Shown here: piece after piece, positions 8,215 through 17,041 of the stretch | Layout of the letters: every line of letters begins with the position of its first letter | Numbering within the stretch: position 1 is the first letter of the stretch | Source of the DNA: Alphaproteobacteria bacterium | GTDB taxonomy: Bacteria; Pseudomonadota; Alphaproteobacteria; Puniceispirillales; Puniceispirillaceae | DNA length: 40,549 nt | Direction of reading: 5' to 3' | Assembly: GCA_030835985.1 (NCBI GenBank) | Contig: JAURQT010000084.1 | Location: 1-40,549 of the forward strand | Program-made: the position numbers and the translations under genes | Notes under the pieces: model-generated | What the model was told of the DNA's origin: nothing | The model's input: only the letters and a program-made list of their open reading frames with translations | Database searches by the model: none

Positions 8215-8874
8215 ATGCTTACCGAAAAACAGCATCAGCTTTTGACTTTTCTGATTGAACATCAGGCCGAACATGATATCTCCCCCTCTTTTGATGAAAT
8301 GCGCCTGGCGGTCGGGCTGGCCAGCAAATCAGGCATACATCGGCTGATATCCGGGCTGGAAGAGCGCGGTTATATTCGCAAATTGGCCAACCGGGCGCGC
8401 GCCATTGAAATTTTGCGCCACCCCGGGGCAGCCACAAAGCCGGAAAGCAATATTATCCGCCCTGATTTTGGCACAGAACAGAGCGGTTCTGGCACAATAG
8501 AGCTGCCCTTGCTTGGGCGGATTGCCGCGGGTACCCCTATCGAGGCCTTATCTGATCCTACCAGCTATCTGGCGGTACCGGATACACTGGTTTCGGGCGG
8601 GGAGCATTTTGCCCTGGAGATTGTCGGCGATTCCATGATCAATGCCGGTATCCATGAAGGGGATACGGTTATTATCAAACGCACAGACCAGGCCAATAGC
8701 GGGGATATAGTGGTGGCACTGGTCGAAGAACATGAAGCGACGTTAAAAACCCTGCGCAGGGAGCCTGGCCGAATTGGGCTGGAAGCGGCCAACCCCAATT
8801 ACGAGACCCGTTATTTTGAGGCCGATCAGGTGCGAATACAAGGGCGGCTTACCGGGCTTGTACGCCGCTATTAA
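8215..8874 (+). CDS. lexA: LexA repressor, SOS regulator
   Basis: The 219-residue product has an N-terminal winged helix (about 1-66, MLTEKQHQLLTFL and PSFDEMRLAVGLASKSGIHRLISGLEERGYI). The C-terminal S24 peptidase domain has Ala105-Gly106 as the self-cleavage site, Ser140 in VGDSM and Lys178 in EATLKTL as the catalytic dyad. RecA filaments trigger autocleavage and derepress DNA-repair genes. AGAGGAG lies 7 bases before the ATG, and an SOS box lies upstream. The last 26 bases overlap the end of comEC on the opposite strand. Confidence 0.97.
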   Translation: MLTEKQHQLLTFLIEHQAEHDISPSFDEMRLAVGLASKSGIHRLISGLEERGYIRKLANRARAIEILRHPGAATKPESNIIRPDFGTEQSGSGTIELPLLGRIAAGTPIEALSDPTSYLAVPDTLVSGGEHFALEIVGDSMINAGIHEGDTVIIKRTDQANSGDIVVALVEEHEATLKTLRREPGRIGLEAANPNYETRYFEADQVRIQGRLTGLVRRY

Positions 8875-10921
8875 AGACAGGATGCCATTTATACTCAACC
8901 GTTGAAATATTACGTGAATAAAATATATTATCGCTCTGAAAATAAATTGAATATCGGATATTGTTATGGGTATCCAGATGATGTATTTCCTGTCCGTCCC
9001 GGCATGGATATAAAGGTTTTTCTGCACTGATAATATAGTCATACCCTGCCCCGCACAGATGGCTAAGGGCACGTCGATATCGGGCAAAGGCCAGGGTTTG
9101 TTGCCGGTTTTGAGACCGGGGTGCAAGCGGCAAAATGCAATAGGAGCTATCCGGGCAATCTGCTTTTACACCCTCCCCCTGTCCCAGCAAAATTGCACTA
9201 TGGCTTTGCCAGAAATCGGATAATTTCTCGGTGATGAGCAGATTTCCCCTATCGCTTCGCACCACCATAACAGGCTGCTGGCCGGCCATAAGAAACACGC
9301 CATCCGGCAAGGGCATCATTGCCCAGATAATAGCGGACAGACCGGCCATTCCTGCCCCTGCCCCGCGCCAGATACCAGACAGGCTGGCCAGCATCACAGC
9401 CGCAAGCGAAAAGCCAAACAACAGAAATACAGGCGGCGGGCCAAGATAGCTGCCCTCATAAGGCAAGCTGGCTATCAGATTAGAAAAAGCCGCAAGCCAG
9501 CCAAGCGGTAGTGCCATAATCCCTGCTGTGACTTGCAAAACAGGCTCAAATCCTGTCAAACCTGCCAGTAAAACCACAATACCTGATGGCAATATCACTA
9601 TAGCTGTGAGCGGAATAGCGACCAGATTGGCCATAACGCTCCAAAGGGTGAAATGGGCAAAATGATAGGCAATAACAGGCAAGGTGATCCCTGCTGCCAT
9701 GCCAGAGCTGAGGATCATAAAGACAGCCCATCTTGTCAGGCGGTTTTTAATCTGCATATCACGCACAAGGCCGAGCGTATAGATAATCCCGAAACTGGCC
9801 AGAAAAGAAAGCTGAAACCCTGCGCTATAGACCAGTGAGGGGGTTAAAAATAGCATCACACCGCCAACCAGTGCCAGATTGCGAACCGTCAGGGCGCGCC
9901 TGTCGCTCAATACCGCAGCTATCACAATACAGGCCATTAAATAAGCCCGTATCGCCGAAACAGGAAAGCCGGACAGACAAAGATAGATGCCGCCTGCCAG
10001 CCATGCCGCAACCGCCGCCAGCTTATGCGCAGGAAAACGCTGGGATGCGGACGAAAAAAAAGCAAAGCCAAATCGCATCGCCCCATACACAGAAAAACAA
10101 AATAGCCCCATATGTAATCCGGATATGGCCAGAAGATGAGCCAGACCTGATTTGCGAAAACTCTCATAGCTCTCGGGCGGAATAAAATCGCGCACCCCGA
10201 CCAGTAACGCCCCCGCAATACCGCCAAGAGGCGGCGGCATAAATTCGTTTAAATCATGGGCAAAGCTGCGCCGCCAATTGGTCAGACGCATGGAAAGCGT
10301 GTTTTCAAACCCGGCATCATGGCGATGCAGGCGGGTGATAAAGCCGCTAGCAGAAAGACCGCTAAAATAATGCTGGCGTGCATAATCGGGTCGGCCATGA
10401 AACGCCGGCAGGCTAAGGGGAAATAACCGGGCATCTGCCTCTATTCTGTCGCCTGCCTGAAAAGGGTGAAGCGGTTTTGTGGTTATCCGAATTCGGCTAT
10501 CCGGGCCGATGGCCGATGAGGGGCTGTCCAGAACCTTTAGTTGCAGGCGCACCCTGCCAGTGGGGCGCAAGGATATATCCTCGATAACAGCCTGGAGGCG
10601 GATATTTTCCGGCTGGCTGAGAACCGGATGGGTATGGCGAAAATATTCTGTCGCCGCAACAAGGATACCTGCCAGAATAAAAACAGCCCCAAACCCGATA
10701 AGATTAACGATCAGCCCTTGCGGCAGATAGCGCGAAAAATGACGGGAAAATTTATAGATGATGCCAGAAATAAACAGCCCAAACATGGCCAGAAAGACAA
10801 GGTTACCCGTCGGTTTTAGCCCAAATATCAAAATGCCGGCAATCAGGCATAACAGACCCCAGACCAGATGATACCGGTCAGATATTTTTAACGCCAAGAG
10901 TGCCATTTTACTATTAGGCAT
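8849..10921 (-). CDS. comEC: ComEC/Rec2-family DNA uptake membrane protein
   Basis: This 690-residue polytopic protein has two or three N-terminal membrane segments (about 15-95), an OB-like DUF4131 region (about 100-200) and the Competence domain. Its signature HLLAISGLHMG is at 262-272, followed by many hydrophobic helices to about residue 545. ComEC forms the inner-membrane channel for single-stranded DNA in natural transformation. The C-terminal 140 residues occupy the place of the metallo-beta-lactamase domain but show no HxHxDH metal motif, so that part looks degenerate. The ATG at 10921 has AAGGGGG at good spacing. It is convergent and overlapping with lexA and divergent from gltX. Whether this organism is competent is unknown. 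Confidence 0.9.
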   Translation of the reverse strand: MPNSKMALLALKISDRYHLVWGLLCLIAGILIFGLKPTGNLVFLAMFGLFISGIIYKFSRHFSRYLPQGLIVNLIGFGAVFILAGILVAATEYFRHTHPVLSQPENIRLQAVIEDISLRPTGRVRLQLKVLDSPSSAIGPDSRIRITTKPLHPFQAGDRIEADARLFPLSLPAFHGRPDYARQHYFSGLSASGFITRLHRHDAGFENTLSMRLTNWRRSFAHDLNEFMPPPLGGIAGALLVGVRDFIPPESYESFRKSGLAHLLAISGLHMGLFCFSVYGAMRFGFAFFSSASQRFPAHKLAAVAAWLAGGIYLCLSGFPVSAIRAYLMACIVIAAVLSDRRALTVRNLALVGGVMLFLTPSLVYSAGFQLSFLASFGIIYTLGLVRDMQIKNRLTRWAVFMILSSGMAAGITLPVIAYHFAHFTLWSVMANLVAIPLTAIVILPSGIVVLLAGLTGFEPVLQVTAGIMALPLGWLAAFSNLIASLPYEGSYLGPPPVFLLFGFSLAAVMLASLSGIWRGAGAGMAGLSAIIWAMMPLPDGVFLMAGQQPVMVVRSDRGNLLITEKLSDFWQSHSAILLGQGEGVKADCPDSSYCILPLAPRSQNRQQTLAFARYRRALSHLCGAGYDYIISAEKPLYPCRDGQEIHHLDTHNNIRYSIYFQSDNIFYSRNISTVEYKWHPVFNSGVQAR

Positions 10922-10988
10922 GTTATACCCCCTTAAAACAAGATGCTGTCCTCAGCCCCCTATTATAGAGACAAGGTATTAATAAAAG

Positions 10989-12359
10989 ATGAGCGTCATC
11001 ACTCGATTTGCCCCTTCCCCTACCGGCTATCTGCATATTGGCGGGGCACGAACCGCGCTATTTAACTATTTATTTGCTGCCCATCATGGCGGAAAATATC
11101 TGCTTCGTATTGAAGATACAGATAAAAAACGCTCTACGCCCGAAGCGGTAGAGGCTATTCATGACGGTTTGCGCTGGCTTGGCCTGCAAGGGGCAGAAGA
11201 AGCGCTACTGCAATCCAGTCGGCAAGAACAGCATCAAAAGGCAGCCTTTGCAATGCTGGAACGCGGCACGGCCTATAAATGCTATCTTGGCACAGAAGAG
11301 CTGGAAGCCATTCGCACCAAAGCCAGGCAGGATGGCGTGCCGGTGCGCTCGCCCTGGCGTAACAGGACAGATGCCCCGCAAGATGCCCCTTTTACCATTC
11401 GGCTAAAAATGCCTGAAACCGGCGAGACAGTGATAGAAGATATGGTTCAGGGGCGTGTCGCCATTCGCCATGATCAGCTCGATGATATGATTCTGCTTCG
11501 CAGTGATGGCAGCCCTACCTATATGCTGGCGGTTGTGGTGGATGATCATGATATGGGCATTACCCATGTTATTCGCGGTGATGACCACCTCAATAATGGC
11601 TTTCGCCAATATCATATCTATCAGGGGCTTGGCTGGGACGTGCCGGTTTTCGGGCATATTCCGCTGATTCACGGGGCAGATGGGGCAAAATTATCGAAAC
11701 GGCATGGCGCGCTGGGTGTGGATGCCTATCAAGAAATGGGCTATCTGCCAGAAGCGATGCTGAATTATCTGGCACGGCTGGGCTGGTCACATGGCGATGA
11801 CGAGCTGTTTAGCCTGGAACAGGCCATTGACTGGTTTGATGGCAGCCATATCGGCAAAAGTGCCGCCCGATTTGATTTTGATAAACTGAAATCGGTCAAT
11901 CATCACTGGATGCGCCAGGCAGACCCGGCCAGGCTGGCAGAGATGGTGATGGAAAGACACCCGGCCGGGGTTGCCCGAACCAAAGGCTGGCTAGAGACGA
12001 TGATGCCGCTCTTTACCGAACGCGCGCAAACCATTCCAGAACTGGTAGAGATGAGCAAATGGCTGTTTTGTTCCGGCGCACCAGAGATAGCAGATGAAGC
12101 ACAAGCCTTGCTGACACCAGAAGCCCGAAGCCGCCTTCAGGCCTTTTGCGATTTTATGACAGATGCCCCGGAAACCCTGGCGGCGTTTGAACCTGCCTTG
12201 AAAGAATGGATGGCAGCTAACGAGCTGAAAATGAAGGATATTGGTCTGCCTTTACGGGCGGCTCTTACCGGTACAAAAACCGCGCCGTCTATTTTAGATA
12301 TTATTGTCATTTTAGGCCGGGAAGAAGTACAAAGAAGAATACAAGATATTTGCAAATAA
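10989..12359 (+). CDS. gltX: Glutamate--tRNA ligase
   Basis: The product is 456 residues, class Ic. The HIGH-type motif is FAPSPTGYLHIGGAR (7-21), and the KMSKS-type motif is KLSKRHG (234-240). LRIEDTDKKRS (39-49) binds glutamate and ATP. IRGDDHLNN (195-203) is also conserved. The C-terminal third is the alpha-helical anticodon-binding region. The zinc-binding cysteine cluster of the E. coli enzyme is not present. Many alphaproteobacteria have two GltX copies, one of them charging tRNA-Gln for later amidation. From this sequence alone I cannot say which copy this is. Confidence 0.95.
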   Translation: MSVITRFAPSPTGYLHIGGARTALFNYLFAAHHGGKYLLRIEDTDKKRSTPEAVEAIHDGLRWLGLQGAEEALLQSSRQEQHQKAAFAMLERGTAYKCYLGTEELEAIRTKARQDGVPVRSPWRNRTDAPQDAPFTIRLKMPETGETVIEDMVQGRVAIRHDQLDDMILLRSDGSPTYMLAVVVDDHDMGITHVIRGDDHLNNGFRQYHIYQGLGWDVPVFGHIPLIHGADGAKLSKRHGALGVDAYQEMGYLPEAMLNYLARLGWSHGDDELFSLEQAIDWFDGSHIGKSAARFDFDKLKSVNHHWMRQADPARLAEMVMERHPAGVARTKGWLETMMPLFTERAQTIPELVEMSKWLFCSGAPEIADEAQALLTPEARSRLQAFCDFMTDAPETLAAFEPALKEWMAANELKMKDIGLPLRAALTGTKTAPSILDIIVILGREEVQRRIQDICK

Positions 12360-12379
12360 TCGCATAAACAGCTTATACT
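12350..12379 (+). promoter_or_regulatory. Candidate sigma-70 promoter for gltA
   Basis: TTGCAA (12350-12355) and TATACT (12374-12379) are 18 bases apart, overlapping the gltX stop codon. The predicted start near 12386 would give a leader of about 34 bases before gltA. This allows gltA expression separate from gltX. Confidence 0.45.
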
Positions 12380-12419
12380 GGCACTCCATAATATTAGGTG
12401 CGTTTCGGGGAAAAAATAA

Positions 12420-13727
12420 ATGTCTGATACAATTAGCAATAAAACTGTAACCCTTACCGATAACCAGACTGGAAGCCGTGTTGACCTGCCGCTTCTGGGG
12501 GGCAGCATTGGCCCGGATGTTATTGATATTCGCAAGCTTTATGCACAGACAGGGCAGTTCACCTTTGACCCGGGATATGGGGCTACGGGATCTTGTCTTT
12601 CCGGGCTGACCTATATTGACGGGGATCAGGGTGTGTTATTGCATCGCGGATACCCGATTGAACAGCTGGCCGATCAGTCCGATTTTCTGGAAGTTGCCTA
12701 TTTATTGCTAAATGGCGAGCTACCCAATAAAACAGAACGCGATAACTTTGTTACCTCTATCACCCATCATACAATGGTTCATGAACAGCTTTCTGCTTTT
12801 TTTAGAGGGTTTCGCCGGGATGCTCACCCGATGGCTATCCTGTGCGGGGTAACAGGTGCGCTTTCTGCCTTTTATCATGATTCTACCGATATCAATGATG
12901 AAAAGCAGCGGATGGTTGCCTCGCACCGTTTAATCGCCAAAATGCCAACTTTGGCAGCGATGGCTTATAAATATTCTATTGGCCAGCCTTTTAATTATCC
13001 ACGTAACAATCTGAATTATGCCGAAAATTTCCTGCATATGTGTTTTGCTGTCCCGGCAGAGGAATATGAGATTGACCCTGTTATAGCCGATGCGATGGAC
13101 AAGATTTTCATTCTGCATGCCGATCATGAACAAAATGCCTCTACCTCAACCGTGCGTCTGGCCGGCTCATCCGGGGCGAACCCCTTTGCCTGTATCGCTG
13201 CCGGCATTGCCTCATTATGGGGGCCTGCACATGGCGGGGCGAATGAAGCGGTTTTGAATATGCTGAATGAAATTGGCGATAAATCCAATATTAAAACCTT
13301 TGTGGATAAGGCAAAGGATAAGGATGATCCCTTCCGCCTGTTTGGTTTTGGCCACCGCGTATATAAAAATTATGACCCGCGCGCCCAGGTATTGCGCAAA
13401 TCCTGTCATGAAGTGCTGAACAAGCTGGGGGTAGAAGACCCGTTGCTGGAACTGGCGATGGAGCTGGAAGAGCTGGCACTGAAAGACCCCTATTTTATTG
13501 AGAAAAAGCTCTATCCAAATGTAGATTTTTATTCCGGGATTATCCTGAAAGCGATGAATTTCCCAACGTCCATGTTTACGGTTCTGTTTGCCGTTGCCCG
13601 CACAGTTGGCTGGATTTCACAATGGAAAGAAATGATCGAGGATGATACCCAGCGTATCGGGCGTCCACGCCAGCTTTATGTAGGGCCAGCCCAGCGCGAT
13701 TTTACCCCTCTGGACAAGCGCGGTTAA
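12420..13727 (+). CDS. gltA: Citrate synthase (type II, hexameric form)
   Basis: The 435-residue enzyme condenses acetyl-CoA and oxaloacetate as entry to the TCA cycle. The catalytic triad is His236 in [10 protein letters not shown], His271 in [10 protein letters not shown] and Asp369 in [22 protein letters not shown] (308-322) binds oxaloacetate and CoA. The N-terminal beta domain (about 10-60) and length mark the Gram-negative type II family. It follows gltX by 60 bases with its own candidate promoter, and is terminated by a hairpin lying inside the convergent lpxB. Confidence 0.97.
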   Translation: MSDTISNKTVTLTDNQTGSRVDLPLLGGSIGPDVIDIRKLYAQTGQFTFDPGYGATGSCLSGLTYIDGDQGVLLHRGYPIEQLADQSDFLEVAYLLLNGELPNKTERDNFVTSITHHTMVHEQLSAFFRGFRRDAHPMAILCGVTGALSAFYHDSTDINDEKQRMVASHRLIAKMPTLAAMAYKYSIGQPFNYPRNNLNYAENFLHMCFAVPAEEYEIDPVIADAMDKIFILHADHEQNASTSTVRLAGSSGANPFACIAAGIASLWGPAHGGANEAVLNMLNEIGDKSNIKTFVDKAKDKDDPFRLFGFGHRVYKNYDPRAQVLRKSCHEVLNKLGVEDPLLELAMELEELALKDPYFIEKKLYPNVDFYSGIILKAMNFPTSMFTVLFAVARTVGWISQWKEMIEDDTQRIGRPRQLYVGPAQRDFTPLDKRG

Positions 13728-13746
13728 ATAACGGATAAAACCTCTT

Positions 13747-14880
13747 TCATGACAAAGTTTGCAGAGCGGTTTTTAACCGCTCTGCATATTTTTTGCCATC
13801 CGGGCTGAGAACAGATATCAACTGTTCAGACATTTTCTTACCCTGTTTATTCCGGTGTTCAATATCGCCTATCGCCTGTTCTGTCAGGGCTGTGATGTTT
13901 TCTGCGTCTAGATGCGGCGGCAATAAAAAGGGATAAAAATGACTATCCAGAATAATGTCCGGCAATACAGGGGTCGCCGGCTTGTAAAAATATTTCGCAA
14001 ATATCCGATTGGCCAGCGATAAATGATAAATCACCACACCAGGCACACCGGCAATCGCTGCCTCCAGCGTCACGGTACCGGAACAGGCAATCATAAAATG
14101 TGCCTCTTTAAAGGCCTGGCTGGCCGGCAGGGCAGTTAGGTCTATCGTTTGTCCTGTTTCAGATTTTTTCAGTATTTCTGTGGCCTGGCTGTGCAAATGC
14201 GGCAATAGGGGTAGTGAGAATTTAATCGCGGAATTTTTTTGTATCAGCCGGGAAGCGGCCTCCAGCATCACTGGCAAATGCCGGGCTATTTCGCCGGCAC
14301 GGCTGCCTGGCAGCAATAAAATATGCATCTCCCCCCCCTTATCGGGAAAGGGGCGGCATTGCCCGTCACTATCTGGATGGCCAACAAAGACAGCTTTTAC
14401 AGGCAGGGCCGAGAAATAGGCTGGCTCAAACGGGAATAAACAAAAAATATGGTCAAAATATTGCCCGAATTTTTTTGCCCGCCATGCCCCCCAGGCCCAG
14501 ACAGTCGGGGCAACCATATGGATAAGTTTGGGCTGATACCTGTTGCCAGCAAGGGCTTTGCGTAACCGTTTGGCAAAGCGCAGGGAAAATCCCTTACTAT
14601 CTACGGTAAACACATATTCCGGCTGGCGGGCGATGATCTCGGCTATCAGCCTGTCTGCCAGCCTTGAAAGGGTGGTAAAGCTGGCCAGAGCTTCGCCAAA
14701 GCCGATAATGGACAGGCTATCCATATCCCCAAGAGAGGCCAGCCCGGCTTTTTGCATTTTTGCCCCGCCTATCCCGAACCAGCTAATGCCCGGAAAAACA
14801 TCGCTTGCCGCCGCCATCAATTGGGCTGCCAGCCTGTCGCCCGAGGCCTCACCTGCCAGAATAAAGGCTGAAACAGGCAT
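13747..14880 (-). CDS. lpxB: Lipid-A-disaccharide synthase
   Basis: This is a 377-residue GT19 glycosyltransferase that joins UDP-2,3-diacylglucosamine and lipid X. Family blocks are ILAGEASGDRLAA (7-19), WFGIGGAKM, SIIGFGEAL, VAPTVWAWG, FVGHP and LLLPGSRAGEI. ACSGTVTLEAAIAGVPGVVIY is the C-terminal donor-binding segment. It is a peripheral inner-membrane enzyme. Its ATG shares one base with the lpxI stop (TAATG), so translation is coupled. It is the last gene of the envelope block, and its 3' end overlaps the terminator of the convergent gltA. Confidence 0.95.
   Translation of the reverse strand: MPVSAFILAGEASGDRLAAQLMAAASDVFPGISWFGIGGAKMQKAGLASLGDMDSLSIIGFGEALASFTTLSRLADRLIAEIIARQPEYVFTVDSKGFSLRFAKRLRKALAGNRYQPKLIHMVAPTVWAWGAWRAKKFGQYFDHIFCLFPFEPAYFSALPVKAVFVGHPDSDGQCRPFPDKGGEMHILLLPGSRAGEIARHLPVMLEAASRLIQKNSAIKFSLPLLPHLHSQATEILKKSETGQTIDLTALPASQAFKEAHFMIACSGTVTLEAAIAGVPGVVIYHLSLANRIFAKYFYKPATPVLPDIILDSHFYPFLLPPHLDAENITALTEQAIGDIEHRNKQGKKMSEQLISVLSPDGKKYAERLKTALQTLS
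13761..13794 (+). terminator. Rho-independent terminator of gltA, embedded in the lpxB coding end
   Basis: GCAGAGCGGTT (13761-13771) pairs perfectly with AACCGCTCTGC (13775-13785) around a TTT loop, followed by AT and six T (13789-13794). It acts on the gltA strand. On the lpxB strand the same bases are codons for the last residues and no U-run follows the hairpin, so it is one-directional. Confidence 0.85.
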
Positions 14881-15725
14881 TATTTTTCCTCTGGATTATT
14901 TTCAGGAAAAGCGGGGACTTCCAGATGGGTTGTTAATATCATCTGATGGTCGTCAAGCACTGCTTCAACCGCTTCCAGACTATCTGCCAGCATGGTATGG
15001 GATGCCTCTACCGCTATAACCTGCACCCCTGCCTTTGCCAGACTTTCTATCGTTTCGATGCCAATAACAGGCATATCCAGTGCTTTATCCTGCCGGCTTT
15101 TGGCCATTTTGACAAAAACAACGCCATCTGCGCTGTTATCTATCAGATCTGCTGTTCTGGCAATCATGGCGGCGGTTCCCTCTGCTGCCTCGATAGCCAA
15201 TATTCTGTCTTGCTGGGCAATCACGGCCTGACCCACATCCAGATGACCTATAGCCGATAACAGCACCACACCCAGGCGAAGGGCGGCTTCCTCGCCTTCA
15301 TTGAGCGGACGGCCAAAATGATACCCCTTGGCCAATAAACGTTCTGGCAGGAAATCTGTATTGGGCAAAACGGTAATCTGGTGGCTGGCAAAATAGTCAG
15401 ATATCAGCCGAAGAGCGGTATCATCGCCCTTTAGTGCCAGCCGGCCCAGCAAGGCAGCCCCTGTACTATCCAGCTTTAATTGGCGCAAGGAAGGGCGGGT
15501 GAATTTGCCTGCCAGCAACAGCCGGTCACAGCCAGATTGGCCAAGCGCCCGGGTAACCGCCTTTAACTGGCCAGGGGCAAAGATACCATGCTCAAACGCC
15601 GAATAATCTGCATCAGACTGCCCTTCCAGACAGATGATATAGGGGCGCTCCCCTCTGGATTGGGCGGCTTGTGCCAGCTCTAGCGGAAGCGTGCCGCGTG
15701 CTGCAATTATACCAAGCCGTCCCAT
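14880..15725 (-). CDS. lpxI: UDP-2,3-diacylglucosamine pyrophosphatase LpxI
   Basis: The 281-residue product matches the LpxI (DUF1009) family. It starts LGIIAARGTLPLELAQAA, has LLAGKFTRPSLRQL around residue 70 and LKGDDTALRLISDYF around 98, and a C-terminal block with VVFVKMAKSRQDKALDMPVIG. LpxI hydrolyses UDP-diacylglucosamine to lipid X and is used instead of LpxH in alphaproteobacteria. AGGG lies 7 bases before the ATG. It sits between lpxA and lpxB as usual for the class. Confidence 0.93.
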   Translation of the reverse strand: MGRLGIIAARGTLPLELAQAAQSRGERPYIICLEGQSDADYSAFEHGIFAPGQLKAVTRALGQSGCDRLLLAGKFTRPSLRQLKLDSTGAALLGRLALKGDDTALRLISDYFASHQITVLPNTDFLPERLLAKGYHFGRPLNEGEEAALRLGVVLLSAIGHLDVGQAVIAQQDRILAIEAAEGTAAMIARTADLIDNSADGVVFVKMAKSRQDKALDMPVIGIETIESLAKAGVQVIAVEASHTMLADSLEAVEAVLDDHQMILTTHLEVPAFPENNPEEK

Positions 15726-15734
15726 AAGATATCC

Positions 15735-16526
15735 CTATTTTTGGGGCTGGCAGAGGGCGCGGTCAGCCCCCTCTTCGATAAATTGTACCAGCTTATCTAC
15801 CATATCATGCTCGCCCAGCTCTGCCTTGGTTTTAACCAGATTTTCTTTGAACAAGCCTTCGGATGCGAACAGGCCTGCATAGGCTTTTTTCAGGGCAGCC
15901 AGTGCTTCTTTATCAAAACCGCGCCGGCGCAAGCCGACAATATTCAGCCCATGCAATGCCCCTCTTGGGCCAGAGGCAAGACCATAGGGGATAACATCTG
16001 CGGTAATCGCTGTACCGCCCCCGATAATGGCATGCTCGCCAATACGCACAAATTGATGGATAGCCGAATAGCCCCCCAAATAGGCATAATCCCCGATAGT
16101 GACATGGCCGCCCACCCCGACATGGTTTGCCAAAATCACATTATTGCCTACCACACAATCATGGGCGATATGCGCACCCACATAAAACAGGTTATTATCG
16201 CCAATGATGGTTTTCATATCGCCGACTTTTGTGCCCGGATGCATGGTGACATATTCGCGCATCAGGTTATTTTCGCCAATAATCAGCTCGGATGCCTCGC
16301 CCTCATAGCGGGTATGTTGCGGGGCAAGCCCGATAGCCGCAAAGGGAAAAATCTCGCTGCCGGCACCGATACGGGTATGGCCATCTATCACAACATGGCT
16401 GTGAATTTTGATATTATCACCCAGCTGGACATTATCGCCAATAACCGAATAGGGGCCGATTTCAATATTCTGGCCAAGCCGGGCACGCGGCGAGATGATA
16501 GCCGTTGGATGTTGCGTAACACTCAT
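15735..16526 (-). CDS. lpxA: UDP-N-acetylglucosamine acyltransferase
   Basis: The 263-residue product has a left-handed beta-helix of hexapeptide repeats (residues about 5-190) and a C-terminal helical domain. His122 in GAHIAHDCVVG aligns with the catalytic base of the E. coli enzyme. LxPRG-type GLASGPRGALHGLN near 182-195 is also conserved. LpxA puts the first hydroxyacyl chain on UDP-GlcNAc, starting lipid A synthesis. It begins 4 bases after the fabZ stop. Both use hydroxyacyl-ACP, which explains the pairing. Confidence 0.96.
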   Translation of the reverse strand: MSVTQHPTAIISPRARLGQNIEIGPYSVIGDNVQLGDNIKIHSHVVIDGHTRIGAGSEIFPFAAIGLAPQHTRYEGEASELIIGENNLMREYVTMHPGTKVGDMKTIIGDNNLFYVGAHIAHDCVVGNNVILANHVGVGGHVTIGDYAYLGGYSAIHQFVRIGEHAIIGGGTAITADVIPYGLASGPRGALHGLNIVGLRRRGFDKEALAALKKAYAGLFASEGLFKENLVKTKAELGEHDMVDKLVQFIEEGADRALCQPQK

Positions 16527-16530
16527 TTAC

Positions 16531-16986
16531 CTAGCTATCCTTATCCACGATCATCGCAGAAAATTCTGCCTGATTGACCACTTTGCCATCGACCATTCCT
16601 GTGCCGGAAAACTTCCATAGCAAATTGCGTCCTGCTATCTTTTCCACATGCATTTCCAGCAGATCGCCCGGACGCACGGGGGTTTTGAATTTAGTGTTAT
16701 TGACAGATGCCAGGAAAACCAGCTTGTCCTCGGCTTCGGCGCCAAGGCTGAGGGCGGCCAATGCGCCGGCAGTTTGTGCCATAGCCTCGACAATCAAAAC
16801 GCCCGGCATCACAGGATTGCCAGGAAAATGCCCGACAAAATACGGCTCATTTCCGCTAACCGCCTTTATTCCCACAGCCGAATGACCCAGCTTTATATCA
16901 CTTATTTTATCTATCAGCAAAAAGGGCGCACGATGCGGCAATAATTTTTCAATCTCCGCATATCCCAATATTTTAGTTTTGCTCAT
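16531..16986 (-). CDS. fabZ: 3-hydroxyacyl-ACP dehydratase FabZ
   Basis: This 151-residue hot-dog-fold protein has LLPHRAPFLLID (15-26) and GHFPGNPVMPGVLIVEAMAQ (52-71). The catalytic His53 and Glu67 lie in the second motif. It dehydrates hydroxyacyl-ACP in fatty acid elongation and competes with LpxA and LpxD for that pool. AAGGGGGAAG precedes the start. It lies between lpxD and lpxA, the common order. Confidence 0.96.
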   Translation of the reverse strand: MSKTKILGYAEIEKLLPHRAPFLLIDKISDIKLGHSAVGIKAVSGNEPYFVGHFPGNPVMPGVLIVEAMAQTAGALAALSLGAEAEDKLVFLASVNNTKFKTPVRPGDLLEMHVEKIAGRNLLWKFSGTGMVDGKVVNQAEFSAMIVDKDS

Positions 16987-17041
16987 TTTATTCTTCCCCC
17001 TTTTAACGCTGTTTTACCATACAGATAGCCGCCGGGTTTCG

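Noticed and set aside
15741-16577. 278-residue open frame antisense to lpxA
   Set aside because: It is a shadow of the repetitive hexapeptide codons of lpxA, has no recognisable domain and no ribosome site.
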